64,000 bases of DNA from assembly GCF_003173715.1 (NCBI RefSeq), contig NZ_CP029550.1, positions 4,077,501-4,141,500 on the forward strand, given 5' to 3'. The notes beneath the pieces are model-generated. The model was not told the origin of the DNA. It ran no database searches and was given only the letters and a program-made list of their open reading frames with translations. Shown piece after piece: positions 1-8,670 of this stretch. Origin of the DNA: Methylobacterium durans. Lineage in GTDB: Bacteria; Pseudomonadota; Alphaproteobacteria; Rhizobiales; Beijerinckiaceae. How positions within the stretch are numbered: the stretch's first letter is position 1; each line of letters starts with the position of its first letter. The translations under genes were made by a program, and so were the position numbers.

Positions 1-2375
1 GCCCTAAATCGGTAGTGCGGCGCGAGGTCGTGCGCCTCGTCACCCCCGGCACGATCACGGAAGACCGGCTTCTCGATCCTGGCCGGGCGAACCTTCTCCT
101 CGCGATCGGCCGCCGGAAGGTCGCGGAGGATGCCTTCGCCTACGGGCTCGCGGCGCTCGATATCTCGACCGGGCGCTTCTCCTTGAGCGAGGTGACGGGC
201 GCGGATCTCTCCGGCGCCGTCGCCCGGCACGATCCGCGCGAGATCGTCCTGTCGGAGGCAATCCACGCCGACCCCGCCCTCGCGAGGCTGTGGAAGGATG
301 TGTCGGCGCCAGTGACCCCGCTGGCGCAGGCCGAACTCGAACCGGCCTCCGCCGAGCGACGGATCAAGGCGCAGTTCGGCGTCTCGACGCTGGAGGGCTT
401 CGGCAGCTTCTCCCGCGCCGAAGTCGCGGCCGCGGGCGCGGCCCTCCTCTACATCGAGCGCACGCAGATCGGGGCCCGCCCGCCGCTAAGCCCGCCCGCC
501 CGCGAGGCGAGCGGCGCCACCCTCTCGATCGACGCGGCGACGCGGGCGAACCTCGAATTGACCCGGACGCTCTCGGGCGAGCGGGCAGGAAGCCTTCTCG
601 ACGCGATCGACCGCACCGTCTCGGCGAGCGGAGCGCGGCTGCTGGCCGAGCATCTCGCCGGGCCGCTGATGAAGCTGAAGGCCATCGCGCGACGCCAGGA
701 GGCGGTGGCCTTCCTCTTCGAAGATCACGCCCTGCGTCGATCGCTGCGCGATGCGCTCGCCCGCGCGCCGGACCTCGCCCGCGCCCTCTCGCGCCTCGGC
801 CTCGGGCGCGGCGGTCCTCGCGATCTCGCCGCGATCCGAGACGGGCTCGACGCGGCGGCCCTGATCGCGGCGCGTCTGTCCGAGGTCCAGGCACTGCCGG
901 ACGGCCTTGGGCGCCTCGGCAAGCACCTTGCGGGTGCCGATACTGATCTCGTCGAGACCCTTCGGGCGGCGCTCGCCGACGAGCTGCCGCTCAACCGGCG
1001 CGACGGCAATTTCGTGCGTGCCAGCTACCATCCGGAGATCGACGAGGCGCGCCTCCTCGGCCAGGATTCACGAAAGGTGATCGCCGCGCTGCAGGCCCGC
1101 TACGCCGACGAGACCGGCTGCCGGACCCTCCGGATCAAGCACAACAACGTGCTCGGTTACTACATCGAGGTTCCGCAGGCGGTGGGCGAGTCCTGCCTGA
1201 AGGGCTTGATGCGCGAGACCTTCGTGCATCGGCAGACCATGGTCGACGCGATGCGCTTCACGAGCGTCGAACTCGGCGAGTTGGAGACCAAGATCTCCGG
1301 CGCCTCGGACCGCACGCTCGCCCTCGAAGGGGCAGTGTTCGAGGAACTCGCCACCAGCGTGCTCGCGCAGACCGCGGCGATCGCGCAGGTGGCGGAGGCG
1401 CTGGCCGGGCTCGACGTGGCGGGGAGTCACGCCGAACTCGCCGTCGAGCAGAGCTGGGCGCGTCCGCAAGTCGACGACAGCCTCGCCTTCGCGATCGAGG
1501 GGGGGCGCCATCCTGTGGTCGAGGCGGCCCTCAGGCGCACCGGCGAGCCCTTCATTGCCAACGATTGCGACCTTTCGGGCGAGGGCCGCGGGCGCATCCG
1601 CCTCATCACCGGCCCGAACATGGGCGGCAAATCGACCTTCCTGCGGCAGAACGCGCTGATCGCCGTGCTGGCGCAGATGGGCGCGTTCGTTCCGGCAGCG
1701 CGCGCACATATCGGACTCGTCGACCGTCTGTTCTCGCGCGTCGGCGCGGCGGACGACCTCGCTCGCGGCCAATCGACCTTCATGGTCGAGATGGTGGAGA
1801 CGGCCGCCATTCTGAATCAGGCGAGCCGCCGCTCCCTCGTCATCCTCGATGAGATCGGGCGTGGGACGGCGACGTTCGACGGGCTTTCGATCGCCTGGGC
1901 CTGCCTGGAGCACCTGCACGAGGTGAATTCCTGCCGAGCCCTGTTCGCCACCCATTTTCACGAGCTGACGGCGCTGAGCCAGCGCCTCGCGCGCCTCGAT
2001 AACGCAACCTTGAGGGTGGCCGAGCACCGGGGGGAGGTCGTGTTCCTGCACGAGGTCGTTCCCGGGGTGGCCGAGCGCTCCTACGGCCTGCAGGTCGCGC
2101 GCCTCGCGGGGCTTCCGGCAGGCGTGATCGTCCGGGCCGGCGCCATCCTCAAGGGTCTGGAGAAGGCAGAGCGCGACCGCCCGGGACGGCCGCGCATCGA
2201 CGACCTGCCGCTGTTCGCGAGCCTCGCCCCCCCTCCGCCGCCCGAGCCCCCGGCGCCGGCCGAGGACGACGCGCTCGGCGCGATGCTCGACGCGATCGAT
2301 CCCGACGCGATGACACCGCGGGAGGCGCTGGAAGCGCTCTACGGCCTGAAGCGGGAGCGTGCGGCGACGCGCTGA
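1..2375 (+). CDS. mutS: DNA mismatch repair ATPase MutS (5' partial)
   Basis: MutS recognises base mismatches and small loops and starts methyl-independent mismatch repair with MutL. The frame is open to the left edge: four in-frame codons (P-K-S-V) precede the first possible GTG at 15, and the following VVRREVVRLVTPGT stretch is an internal part of MutS domain I. The true start is therefore outside the window and about 100 residues are missing. Seen in order: connector and lever/clamp domains, then the ATPase with Walker A (GPNMGGKST, near 1615-1640), Walker B (ILDEIGRG, near 1840-1865) and the ATHFHELT signature. The stop is 4 bp from the convergent stop of the response regulator gene. Confidence 0.97.
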   Translation, partial: PKSVVRREVVRLVTPGTITEDRLLDPGRANLLLAIGRRKVAEDAFAYGLAALDISTGRFSLSEVTGADLSGAVARHDPREIVLSEAIHADPALARLWKDVSAPVTPLAQAELEPASAERRIKAQFGVSTLEGFGSFSRAEVAAAGAALLYIERTQIGARPPLSPPAREASGATLSIDAATRANLELTRTLSGERAGSLLDAIDRTVSASGARLLAEHLAGPLMKLKAIARRQEAVAFLFEDHALRRSLRDALARAPDLARALSRLGLGRGGPRDLAAIRDGLDAAALIAARLSEVQALPDGLGRLGKHLAGADTDLVETLRAALADELPLNRRDGNFVRASYHPEIDEARLLGQDSRKVIAALQARYADETGCRTLRIKHNNVLGYYIEVPQAVGESCLKGLMRETFVHRQTMVDAMRFTSVELGELETKISGASDRTLALEGAVFEELATSVLAQTAAIAQVAEALAGLDVAGSHAELAVEQSWARPQVDDSLAFAIEGGRHPVVEAALRRTGEPFIANDCDLSGEGRGRIRLITGPNMGGKSTFLRQNALIAVLAQMGAFVPAARAHIGLVDRLFSRVGAADDLARGQSTFMVEMVETAAILNQASRRSLVILDEIGRGTATFDGLSIAWACLEHLHEVNSCRALFATHFHELTALSQRLARLDNATLRVAEHRGEVVFLHEVVPGVAERSYGLQVARLAGLPAGVIVRAGAILKGLEKAERDRPGRPRIDDLPLFASLAPPPPPEPPAPAEDDALGAMLDAIDPDAMTPREALEALYGLKRERAATR

Positions 2376-2379
2376 AGAC

Positions 2380-2841
2380 CTACGGCACGGGGGCCAGGCT
2401 GAAACCGTCGGGGGCCGCGCGAGGGCGACCGCCGGACCGGCGCTCGGCGACGTAGGTGAGGGCGCTCGCCACCACGCGCTCGGAATAGGGTTTGGCGATC
2501 ACCCCGAAGGCGCCCGCGAAATCCTCGGGGATGCGCTTGCTGTTGGCGGTCATGAAGACCACCGTCGTGCGCGGGTCGGCGCTCAGCGCCCGGGCGACAT
2601 CGACGCCGGTCGGTCCGTCAATCAGGTGGATATCGACGAGCGCCACATCCGGGCTCGTCGAGCGGCCGAGCGCGATCGCCTCGGCAGAGCTTCCGGCGAC
2701 GCCCACCGTGACGTAGCCGAGATCCTGCAGCAGGTACTCGAGTTCCAGCGCGATGAGCACCTCGTCCTCGACCACGAGGATGCGCATTGCGGGATCTGCC
2801 GTCATGCCCTCTCCCTGATTCGGATGCTCCGCCTCGGACAT
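2380..2841 (-). CDS. lovR: Single-domain response regulator (LovR-like)
   Basis: A stand-alone receiver domain of 153 residues with no output domain. Visible residues are the acidic pair E25/D26, phosphoacceptor D70 (in VALVDIHL), T98 and K117 of the AKPY motif. An internal ATG at 2805 (MTADPAMRI) would give a shorter N-terminus and is an equally good start. It lies 48 bp downstream of a LOV histidine kinase on the same strand, so it is very probably that kinase's partner. In Caulobacter the equivalent LovR is a single-domain regulator acting with LovK on adhesion and the general stress response. The symbol is by analogy of architecture and gene pairing. Confidence 0.85.
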   Translation of the reverse strand: MSEAEHPNQGEGMTADPAMRILVVEDEVLIALELEYLLQDLGYVTVGVAGSSAEAIALGRSTSPDVALVDIHLIDGPTGVDVARALSADPRTTVVFMTANSKRIPEDFAGAFGVIAKPYSERVVASALTYVAERRSGGRPRAAPDGFSLAPVP

Positions 2842-2889
2842 CTCGGCAGCGCATCCCTTCGCTTCGCAACCCCAGACCGCACGTTCGCT

Positions 2890-3984
2890 TCAATCGCTAC
2901 CATCGAGCGGAAGGCGAATGTCGACCCGCGTGCCGGGTGATGCATCCGCCCAGACGATCGTGCCCCGCAGCTGCCGCACCACCATCTCGGCGAGGCTACG
3001 GCCAAATCCCGCCGGGTTGGTGCCGGTCGCGCTCATTCCGACACCGTCGTCCTCGATCAGGAGATGCAGGGATGGCCCGTCCCGCCGTGCGGTGACGGAA
3101 ATCCGACCGGGCCTGCCGCCGGGGAAGGCGTGGCGGGCCGCGTTGGTGGCGAGTTCGTGGATCATCAGGGCCAGCGGTGCGGCCATCGCGGCCGAGACCG
3201 CGACCGGATCGACTTCCGACCGGAGTGTCGTCCGCTCACCGTCGAGGCCCGCGCCGAGGTCGGCCAGAAGGTCGGCGGCGAAGTCCTGCAGGTTGAAACG
3301 CGAGACATCCCCGGCCGAGTAGAGCATGCGGTGGGCGGTCGAGAGGGCTCCGACGCGTTCGGCCATGCTCTGAAGAGCATCTCGGGCCTCGCCCTCCGGC
3401 GTGCGCCGCGCCTTGAGCAGCATCAGCGAGGAGATCACCTGCAGATTGTTCTTCACCCGGTGGTCGACTTCGTGGAGCAACGCCGTCTTCTGCTCCAGGG
3501 CCGATTGCAGATCGGCGGTGCGGGCATCGACCTGCCGCTCCAACTCGTCGTTCGTGCCGCGCATCGCCATCTCGAGGCGGCGCTTGTCGGTCATGTCGGC
3601 CTGGGCCGCGAAGAAATATGCCACCTCACCGGAGGCATCGCGAACAGGAGCGATGGTCATCGCGTTCCAGAAGGGCGTGCCGTCGCGCCGGTAGTTGAAC
3701 AGCTCGCACTCGATCGTTCGCGCGGCGTCGACCGCCTCGCGGATCCGGCGGATCTCGGCGGGGTCGGAATCGGGGCCCTGAAGCATCCGGCAATTGCGCC
3801 CGCGCAACTCGTCGAGGCCGTAGCCGGTGAGCGTGAGGAAGGCCGTGTTCGCCCAGACGATCGGGTGATCGGACCGGCGCGCATCGGTGACGACCATCGG
3901 CGTCGGACTGGCGCTGAAGGCGGCCGCGAAGATGCCTTCGGCGAGGCCGAACGCGTCGAGGGCCGATCTGTCGTCGTCCGTCAT
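2890..3984 (-). CDS. lovK: LOV-domain blue-light sensor histidine kinase (LovK-like)
   Basis: A soluble 364-residue sensor kinase. The N-terminal PAS domain is of the LOV type: it has GRNCRMLQGP with the photoactive cysteine C65, the flavin contacts N97 and N107 (NYRRDGTPFWN) and Q128. A blue-light FMN-cysteinyl adduct is therefore expected. The kinase part is HisKA_2/HWE-like, with H-box DHRVKNNLQ (H175) and N-box HELATNAARHAF (N281) and no membrane segment. Length and architecture match Caulobacter LovK. The adjacent single-domain regulator strengthens this. A GGAAC-N17-GTT element about 90 bp upstream could be an EcfG general stress promoter. The LOV assignment is seen in the sequence; the stress and adhesion role is inferred. 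Confidence 0.9.
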   Translation of the reverse strand: MTDDDRSALDAFGLAEGIFAAAFSASPTPMVVTDARRSDHPIVWANTAFLTLTGYGLDELRGRNCRMLQGPDSDPAEIRRIREAVDAARTIECELFNYRRDGTPFWNAMTIAPVRDASGEVAYFFAAQADMTDKRRLEMAMRGTNDELERQVDARTADLQSALEQKTALLHEVDHRVKNNLQVISSLMLLKARRTPEGEARDALQSMAERVGALSTAHRMLYSAGDVSRFNLQDFAADLLADLGAGLDGERTTLRSEVDPVAVSAAMAAPLALMIHELATNAARHAFPGGRPGRISVTARRDGPSLHLLIEDDGVGMSATGTNPAGFGRSLAEMVVRQLRGTIVWADASPGTRVDIRLPLDGSD

Positions 3985-4073
3985 GCCATCGTCGACCGCC
4001 GATCCTCGGTCCGGCCCAGGGACGCGGGCCTGACCGAGCGTAGAAAAGGGGCGCCGGACGCGCCATGGGATCC

Positions 4074-4099
4074 GAACAGGATGCGGCGGCCACGGTTCC
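4074..4099 (-). promoter_or_regulatory. Candidate EcfG (general stress sigma) promoter of lovK
   Basis: Read on the minus strand, GGAAC (4099-4095) is followed by 17 bases and GTT (4077-4075). The alphaproteobacterial EcfG consensus is GGAAC-N16/17-CGTT; here the base before GTT is T. It lies about 90 bp upstream of the kinase start, with no other gene on that strand between them. This is a pattern match only. Confidence 0.4.
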
Positions 4100-4272
4100 C
4101 GCCTGCGCTGCCTTGTCCACCGTCAAGATGAGGTCTGCCCGTTAAGAATTCGTCGACCATGTTCCCCCACGCCTGAGATCTCGCGATTCGGCGACCGCGA
4201 TACGGGCACGAGCGCAAGGCTGCCACGATTTTTGCGGAACAAGACGTCTCGAGCCCGAGGAGTTCCAGCACC

Positions 4273-5637
4273 ATGCCCGCCAAGCTCGAGCGCCCGTCCG
4301 CCTCCGCGAAAGCGCCCCGGCCGCGGCTGCGGATGCGCGACGTCCTTGAGGATTCGCGCATTGCCCTGATGCTCGCCCTCGGCTTCGCCTGCGGCCTGCC
4401 GATCCTGCTCGTGTTCTCGACGCTCTCGGCGTGGCTTGCCACCGCCGGGATCCAGCGCACCAGCATCGGCCTTCTGTCCTACGTCTCCTTCGCCTACTCG
4501 CTGAAATTCATCTGGGCGCCCGTGATCGACCGGCTCGACCTGCCGGTTCTGGCGCGGCTCCTCGGTCGCCGGAGGGCGTGGATGCTGCTGTCGCAGCTTG
4601 CTGTGGCGGCCGGCCTGATCGGCATGAGCCAGGGCGACCCGTCCGCATCCCTGAGCTTCATGGTGGTCTGCGCGCTCATCACGGCCTTCGCATCGGCCAC
4701 GCAGGACATCGTCGTGGATTCCTGGCGCATCGATGCCGCGCCGACGGAGCGCCAGGGCGTGATGCTCGCCGCCTACCAGCTCGGCTACGCGGTCGCGCGG
4801 GCCTTCGCCGGGGCGGGCGCGCTCTACATCGCGCAAGGGGCGGGCTGGTCGCTCGCCTACGGGGCGATGGCGCTCTTGATGCTCGTCGGCATCGTCGCGG
4901 CGCTGCTGGCGCCCCGTCAGGATCCGGTCGCGGTGCCGGACGAGAACCGCTCGGTCGCTCGGACCCTCCAGATCGCCGTGGTCGAGCCCTTCGGCGACCT
5001 GATCCGCCGGAAGGGTGCGCGGCTGATCCTGATCCTGTCCCTGATCATGCTCTACCGCCTGCCCGACATCATCTCCGGCGTGATGGCGCAGCCCTTCTAC
5101 ATCGAGCAGGGATTCTCCCTCACCGAGATCGCGAACGTCACCAAGGTCTACGGCGTCATCGTCGGAATCGTGGGGGCCTTGGCCGGCGGCTTCGCGGTGA
5201 TCCGGTTCGGGCTCCAGGCCTCGCTGCTGTTCGGCGGCATCGTCGCGGCAGCGTCGAATCTCATGTTCTCGTGGCTCGCGGTCTCGGGCCACGATACCTG
5301 GCTCTTCGTGGCGAGCATCTCGATCGACAATTTCGCGGGCAATTTCGCCGGCACGGCGCTGATCGCCTACATGTCGAGCCTGACCTCCCCGGCCTTCGTG
5401 GCGACGCAGTACGCGCTGCTCTCCTCGCTCTACGCGCTTCCCGGCAAGTTCGTGGGCGGCTTCTCCGGCTTCATGGTCGACGCGATGGGCTACCCGAAAT
5501 TCTTCGCGGCCTCGGCCGCGATCGGCATCCCCGTGGCGCTCCTCTGCCTCGCCCTGATCGCTTTGCGCGAGGGCGCCGACGACGCGGCCGAGGACGGCCC
5601 GCCGCCCGAGGAGGAGGCCATCGCCGCGAAGGCGTGA
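4273..5637 (+). CDS. AmpG-like MFS permease (muropeptide transporter family)
   Basis: An inner-membrane transporter of 454 residues with about 12 hydrophobic segments. It has family-typical stretches: SFAYSLKFIWAPVIDR in the loop after the second segment and ASATQDIVVDSWRID near residue 140. AmpG proteins import anhydro-muropeptides released in cell-wall turnover for recycling, which fits the presence of an MltB-type transglycosylase further along. The N-terminal 25 residues are basic and cytosolic. The gene has its own upstream gap of nearly 290 bp and is followed by an EcsC-family gene. Substrate specificity is inferred; no ampD or beta-lactamase gene is nearby. Confidence 0.85.
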   Translation: MPAKLERPSASAKAPRPRLRMRDVLEDSRIALMLALGFACGLPILLVFSTLSAWLATAGIQRTSIGLLSYVSFAYSLKFIWAPVIDRLDLPVLARLLGRRRAWMLLSQLAVAAGLIGMSQGDPSASLSFMVVCALITAFASATQDIVVDSWRIDAAPTERQGVMLAAYQLGYAVARAFAGAGALYIAQGAGWSLAYGAMALLMLVGIVAALLAPRQDPVAVPDENRSVARTLQIAVVEPFGDLIRRKGARLILILSLIMLYRLPDIISGVMAQPFYIEQGFSLTEIANVTKVYGVIVGIVGALAGGFAVIRFGLQASLLFGGIVAAASNLMFSWLAVSGHDTWLFVASISIDNFAGNFAGTALIAYMSSLTSPAFVATQYALLSSLYALPGKFVGGFSGFMVDAMGYPKFFAASAAIGIPVALLCLALIALREGADDAAEDGPPPEEEAIAAKA

Positions 5638-5715
5638 GCGGCGCGTCGGGATCCGGAACCATGTGCAGGCCGCAGCGCTTGCCTTGACCGGACTTTCCGC
5701 GAGCCCCACCTCCCA

Positions 5716-6660
5716 GTGACCAGACAAGGGACCTCAGACGTGAGCGACATCACCCTCGCCGGCGAGACCCTGCCCATCCCGGTCGATTCCGAGCCGCGCG
5801 CGCTGAGCGACGAGGATCTCGCCGCCCTGCGCCGGGCCGTGCGCGCCCTGGAGCGCCCCGGCCTCGCCGCCCGCCTCTCGGCGGCGGCCGGCGCCCCACT
5901 CGACATCATCGGCCGCTCGCTGCCGGCCCCCGTCACCGACGCGGTCGCGCGCTCGACCGAATCGGCGATGCGCGGCGCGCTTCGCGTAGCGCTCGCGACC
6001 CTGCCGAAGAAGGCGGTCGTCTCGGAGGGCCGGGAGGTCGCGCCCGCCGGGCTCCCGCGCGAGGGTCTGATCGCGCGGCTCCTCGGCTCGAGCGAGGCCA
6101 CCCACAAGGCGCTCGCCGCGATCTCCGGTGCGGTTGGAGGCGCCTTCGGCCTCGCGACGCTCGCCGTCGAACTCCCGCTCTCCACGACGCTGATGCTGCG
6201 CTCGATCGCCGAGATCGCCCGGGAGGAAGGGGAGGACATCGAGACGCCGGAGGGCGCGCTCGCCTGCGTCCAGGTCTTCGCCCTGGGCGGCCGCGGCGGC
6301 GAGACGGGCTTGGCCGAGAGCGGCTACTTCGCGGTGCGGGCGGCGCTCGCCAAGACCCTTAGCGAGGCGGCCCGCTACGCCGGAAGCCGCGCCCTCGTCG
6401 ACGAGACCGCGCCCGCACTGATCCGGTTCTCGGCCCAGATCGCGGCGCGTTTCGGCGTCGTCGTCTCGCAGAAGGTCGCCGCGCAGGCCGTGCCGATCCT
6501 CGGGGCGGTCGGCGGTGCCGCCGTCAACACGGCGTTCATGGATCATTTCCAGTCGACGGCGCGGGCGCATTTCACCGTGCGACGGCTGGAGCGCACCTAC
6601 GGTAAGGCCACGGTGCGGGCCGCCTACGAGGTCGAGAAGGCGGCCCTCGGTCCGGCCTGA
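5716..6660 (+). CDS. EcsC family protein
   Basis: Resembles the EcsC family, named after a Bacillus protein encoded with an ABC transporter; the molecular role is unknown. The 314-residue product has the characteristic glycine-rich hydrophobic stretch GGAFGLATLAVELPLSTTLM and the following SIAEIAREEGED near residues 140-180. Near the C-terminus it has a second block (PILGAVGGAAVNTAFMDHFQ) and HFTVRRLERTYG. GTG at 5716 is the first start; GTG at 5740 (after TSD) is an alternative. It follows the AmpG-like gene by 78 bp on the same strand, but without clear translational coupling. Membrane association is likely from the hydrophobic segments. Confidence 0.8.
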   Translation: MTRQGTSDVSDITLAGETLPIPVDSEPRALSDEDLAALRRAVRALERPGLAARLSAAAGAPLDIIGRSLPAPVTDAVARSTESAMRGALRVALATLPKKAVVSEGREVAPAGLPREGLIARLLGSSEATHKALAAISGAVGGAFGLATLAVELPLSTTLMLRSIAEIAREEGEDIETPEGALACVQVFALGGRGGETGLAESGYFAVRAALAKTLSEAARYAGSRALVDETAPALIRFSAQIAARFGVVVSQKVAAQAVPILGAVGGAAVNTAFMDHFQSTARAHFTVRRLERTYGKATVRAAYEVEKAALGPA

Positions 6661-6676
6661 CAGCGCCCCTGCCGCG

Positions 6677-6695
6677 CGATCGCGGAGCGCGATTC
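6677..6695. terminator. Weak hairpin between convergent genes
   Basis: ATCGCG and CGCGAT arms around a GAG loop lie between the EcsC gene and ilvA, which converge. There is no real T-tract on either strand, so termination is only possible. Confidence 0.25.
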
Positions 6696-6703
6696 TCCCG
6701 CGC

Positions 6704-8233
6704 CTACGCCGCGGCCTTCCCGCCATTGTCGAGGAAGAGCCGGTAGGCCGGGTTGTCGGTCTCGTCGGTGCAGGGATAGCCGAGGTCGTCGACCGCCTTC
6801 TGGAAGCGGGCGCGCTCGGCCTCCGGCACCGCGATCCCGGCCAGCACCCGGCCGTAATCAGCGCCGTGGTTGCGGTAGTGAAACAGCGTGATGTTGAACC
6901 CTTCCCCGAGACTGTCGAGGAAGCGGAGCAGCGCGCCCGGCCGCTCCGGGAACTGGAAGCGGTAGAGGCGCTCGTCCTTGAGCCCCGTCGCGCGGCCGCC
7001 GACCATGTAGCGGATGTGGACCTTGGCCATCTCGTTGTCGCTCATGTCGAGGACAGCGTAGCCGGCCTCGCGCAGCGACGTGATCAGGGCCCGCTTCTCG
7101 GGCAAACCGCCGGCGAGGTTCACCCCGACGAAGATCTGCGCGTCCGCATCCTTCGCGTAACGGTAGTTGAATTCGGTGATGGCGCGGGGGCCGAGCGTGC
7201 CGATGAAGGTGCGGTAGGCGCCCGCCCGCTCCGGGATCGTGACCCCGAGGAGGACTTCCCGCTGCTCGCCGATCTCGGCCCGCTCGGCGATGTGGCGGAG
7301 GCGGTCGAAATTAAGGTTGGCGCCGCTGGAGATGGCGATGAGCGTGCCGGACCCGCCCTCGCGCTCGGCGTAGAGCTTGGCGCCGGCGAGCGCCAGCGCC
7401 CCCGAGGGCTCGGAGATGGCGCGGGTATCGTCGAAGACGTCCTTCACCGCGGCGCACATCGCGTCGGTGTCGACGGTGATGACGCCGTCCAGGCTCTCGC
7501 GGCAGAGGCGGAAGGTCTCTTCGCCGGCGCGGCGGACCGCGACGCCGTCGGCGAACAGGCCGACGCTGTTGAGCGTCGTCGGCTCGCCGCTGGCGAGTGC
7601 CGCAGCCATGCAGGCGGCATCGTCCGGCTCGACGCCAATTACCTTCGTCTCGGGCCGCAAGTATTTGACGAAGGTGGCGATTCCGGCGGCGAGGCCGCCG
7701 CCGCCGATCGGCACGAAGATCGCCTCGATCGGCCCGGTATGCTGGTGCAGGATCTCCATGCCGATCGTGCCCTGGCCGGCGATGACGTCCGGGTCGTCGA
7801 ACGGGTGGAGGAAGGTCAGGCCCTCCTCGGATTCGCGGCGCTTCGCCTCGGCCAGGGCTTCGTCGAAGGTGTCGCCGTGCAGCACCACCTCGGCGCCGCG
7901 GGCCCGGCAGGCATCGACCTTGATGGCCGGCGTGGTGCGCGGCATCACGATGACGGCCCGGACGTTCAGCTTGGCGGCGGAGAGGGCGACGCCCTGGGCG
8001 TGGTTGCCCGCCGAGGCGCAGATGACGCCGCGGGCGAGTTGCTCACCGTCGAGGCCCGACATCTTGTTGTAGGCGCCGCGCAGCTTGAACGAGAAGACCG
8101 GCTGCAAATCCTCCCGCTTGAGGAGGATCGGCCGGTCGTAGCGGGCCGAAAGGCGCGGCATCGGGTCGAGCGGGCTCTCGATCGCGACGTCGTAGACGCG
8201 GGCGGTGAGGATCTTGCGGATGTAATCGGTCAC
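6704..8233 (-). CDS. ilvA: Threonine ammonia-lyase (threonine deaminase), biosynthetic type
   Basis: A PLP enzyme that converts threonine to 2-oxobutanoate and ammonia, the first committed step of isoleucine synthesis. The 509-residue length matches the biosynthetic enzyme. The PLP lysine is K50 in FSFKLRGAYNK. The glycine-rich phosphate cradle is GGGGLAAGI (around residues 185-195), and SSGAN occurs further on. After about residue 330 there are two ACT-like regulatory units (GVTIPERAGAYRTF and RFQFPERPGALLRF), expected to bind isoleucine and valine. dgkA and an AbrB-type permease lie upstream on the same strand; the 85-bp gap to dgkA leaves operon membership open. Confidence 0.95.
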   Translation of the reverse strand: MTDYIRKILTARVYDVAIESPLDPMPRLSARYDRPILLKREDLQPVFSFKLRGAYNKMSGLDGEQLARGVICASAGNHAQGVALSAAKLNVRAVIVMPRTTPAIKVDACRARGAEVVLHGDTFDEALAEAKRRESEEGLTFLHPFDDPDVIAGQGTIGMEILHQHTGPIEAIFVPIGGGGLAAGIATFVKYLRPETKVIGVEPDDAACMAAALASGEPTTLNSVGLFADGVAVRRAGEETFRLCRESLDGVITVDTDAMCAAVKDVFDDTRAISEPSGALALAGAKLYAEREGGSGTLIAISSGANLNFDRLRHIAERAEIGEQREVLLGVTIPERAGAYRTFIGTLGPRAITEFNYRYAKDADAQIFVGVNLAGGLPEKRALITSLREAGYAVLDMSDNEMAKVHIRYMVGGRATGLKDERLYRFQFPERPGALLRFLDSLGEGFNITLFHYRNHGADYGRVLAGIAVPEAERARFQKAVDDLGYPCTDETDNPAYRLFLDNGGKAAA

Positions 8234-8318
8234 GGGCCGGAGCGATCATGAACGGGATGTCGGGACGTAGATCGCGACATAGCCCTTCGTGGCCCGAAAT
8301 GCGAGCGCCGGCCGGATC

Positions 8319-8666
8319 TTAAGCCGCGCGATCGATCAGCGCGGCGATCCACACGATCAGGGCGATCGCTTGGGCCAGGAAGGTGCCGGCCGACGCGAGA
8401 TCCTTGACCACGCCGATCCGCGCGTGCCGGTCCGGGTGGAGATGGTCGCAGAGCTTCTCGATCGCGGTGTTCAGGAACTCGGCGGCGAGCATCAGGAGGA
8501 GGCTCGCGACGAGCGCCACCCGCACCCACAGGCTCGTGCCGAGGATCAGCGCGACGGGAATGCCGAGGCCGAGGAGCGCGAGCTCCTGGCGCACCGCCCG
8601 CTCGGTGCGGGCGCCGTGCACGAGGCCGCGCCAGGAATTCAGGAAGGCGAGAACGAGGGCGCGCAC
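8319..8666 (-). CDS. dgkA: Diacylglycerol kinase (DgkA family)
   Basis: A small integral membrane kinase that phosphorylates diacylglycerol to phosphatidate with MgATP, recycling diacylglycerol from membrane-derived oligosaccharide or lipid turnover. The 115-residue protein has three hydrophobic helices and the signature AAEFLNTAIEKLCD, in which E63 and E70 match the catalytic and Mg-binding glutamates of the family. It starts 4 bp after the stop of the upstream AbrB-type gene, so the two are probably co-transcribed. Confidence 0.92.
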   Translation of the reverse strand: MRALVLAFLNSWRGLVHGARTERAVRQELALLGLGIPVALILGTSLWVRVALVASLLLMLAAEFLNTAIEKLCDHLHPDRHARIGVVKDLASAGTFLAQAIALIVWIAALIDRAA

Positions 8667-8670
8667 GGCT

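Noticed and set aside
4123-5727. 534-residue open frame antisense to the AmpG-like gene
   Set aside because: Histidine/arginine/aspartate-rich composition typical of GC-rich antisense frames; the opposite strand encodes a good membrane protein.
6515-8251. 578-residue plus-strand open frame
   Set aside because: Antisense to ilvA, which has intact PLP and ACT motifs. Composition is that of a shadow frame.
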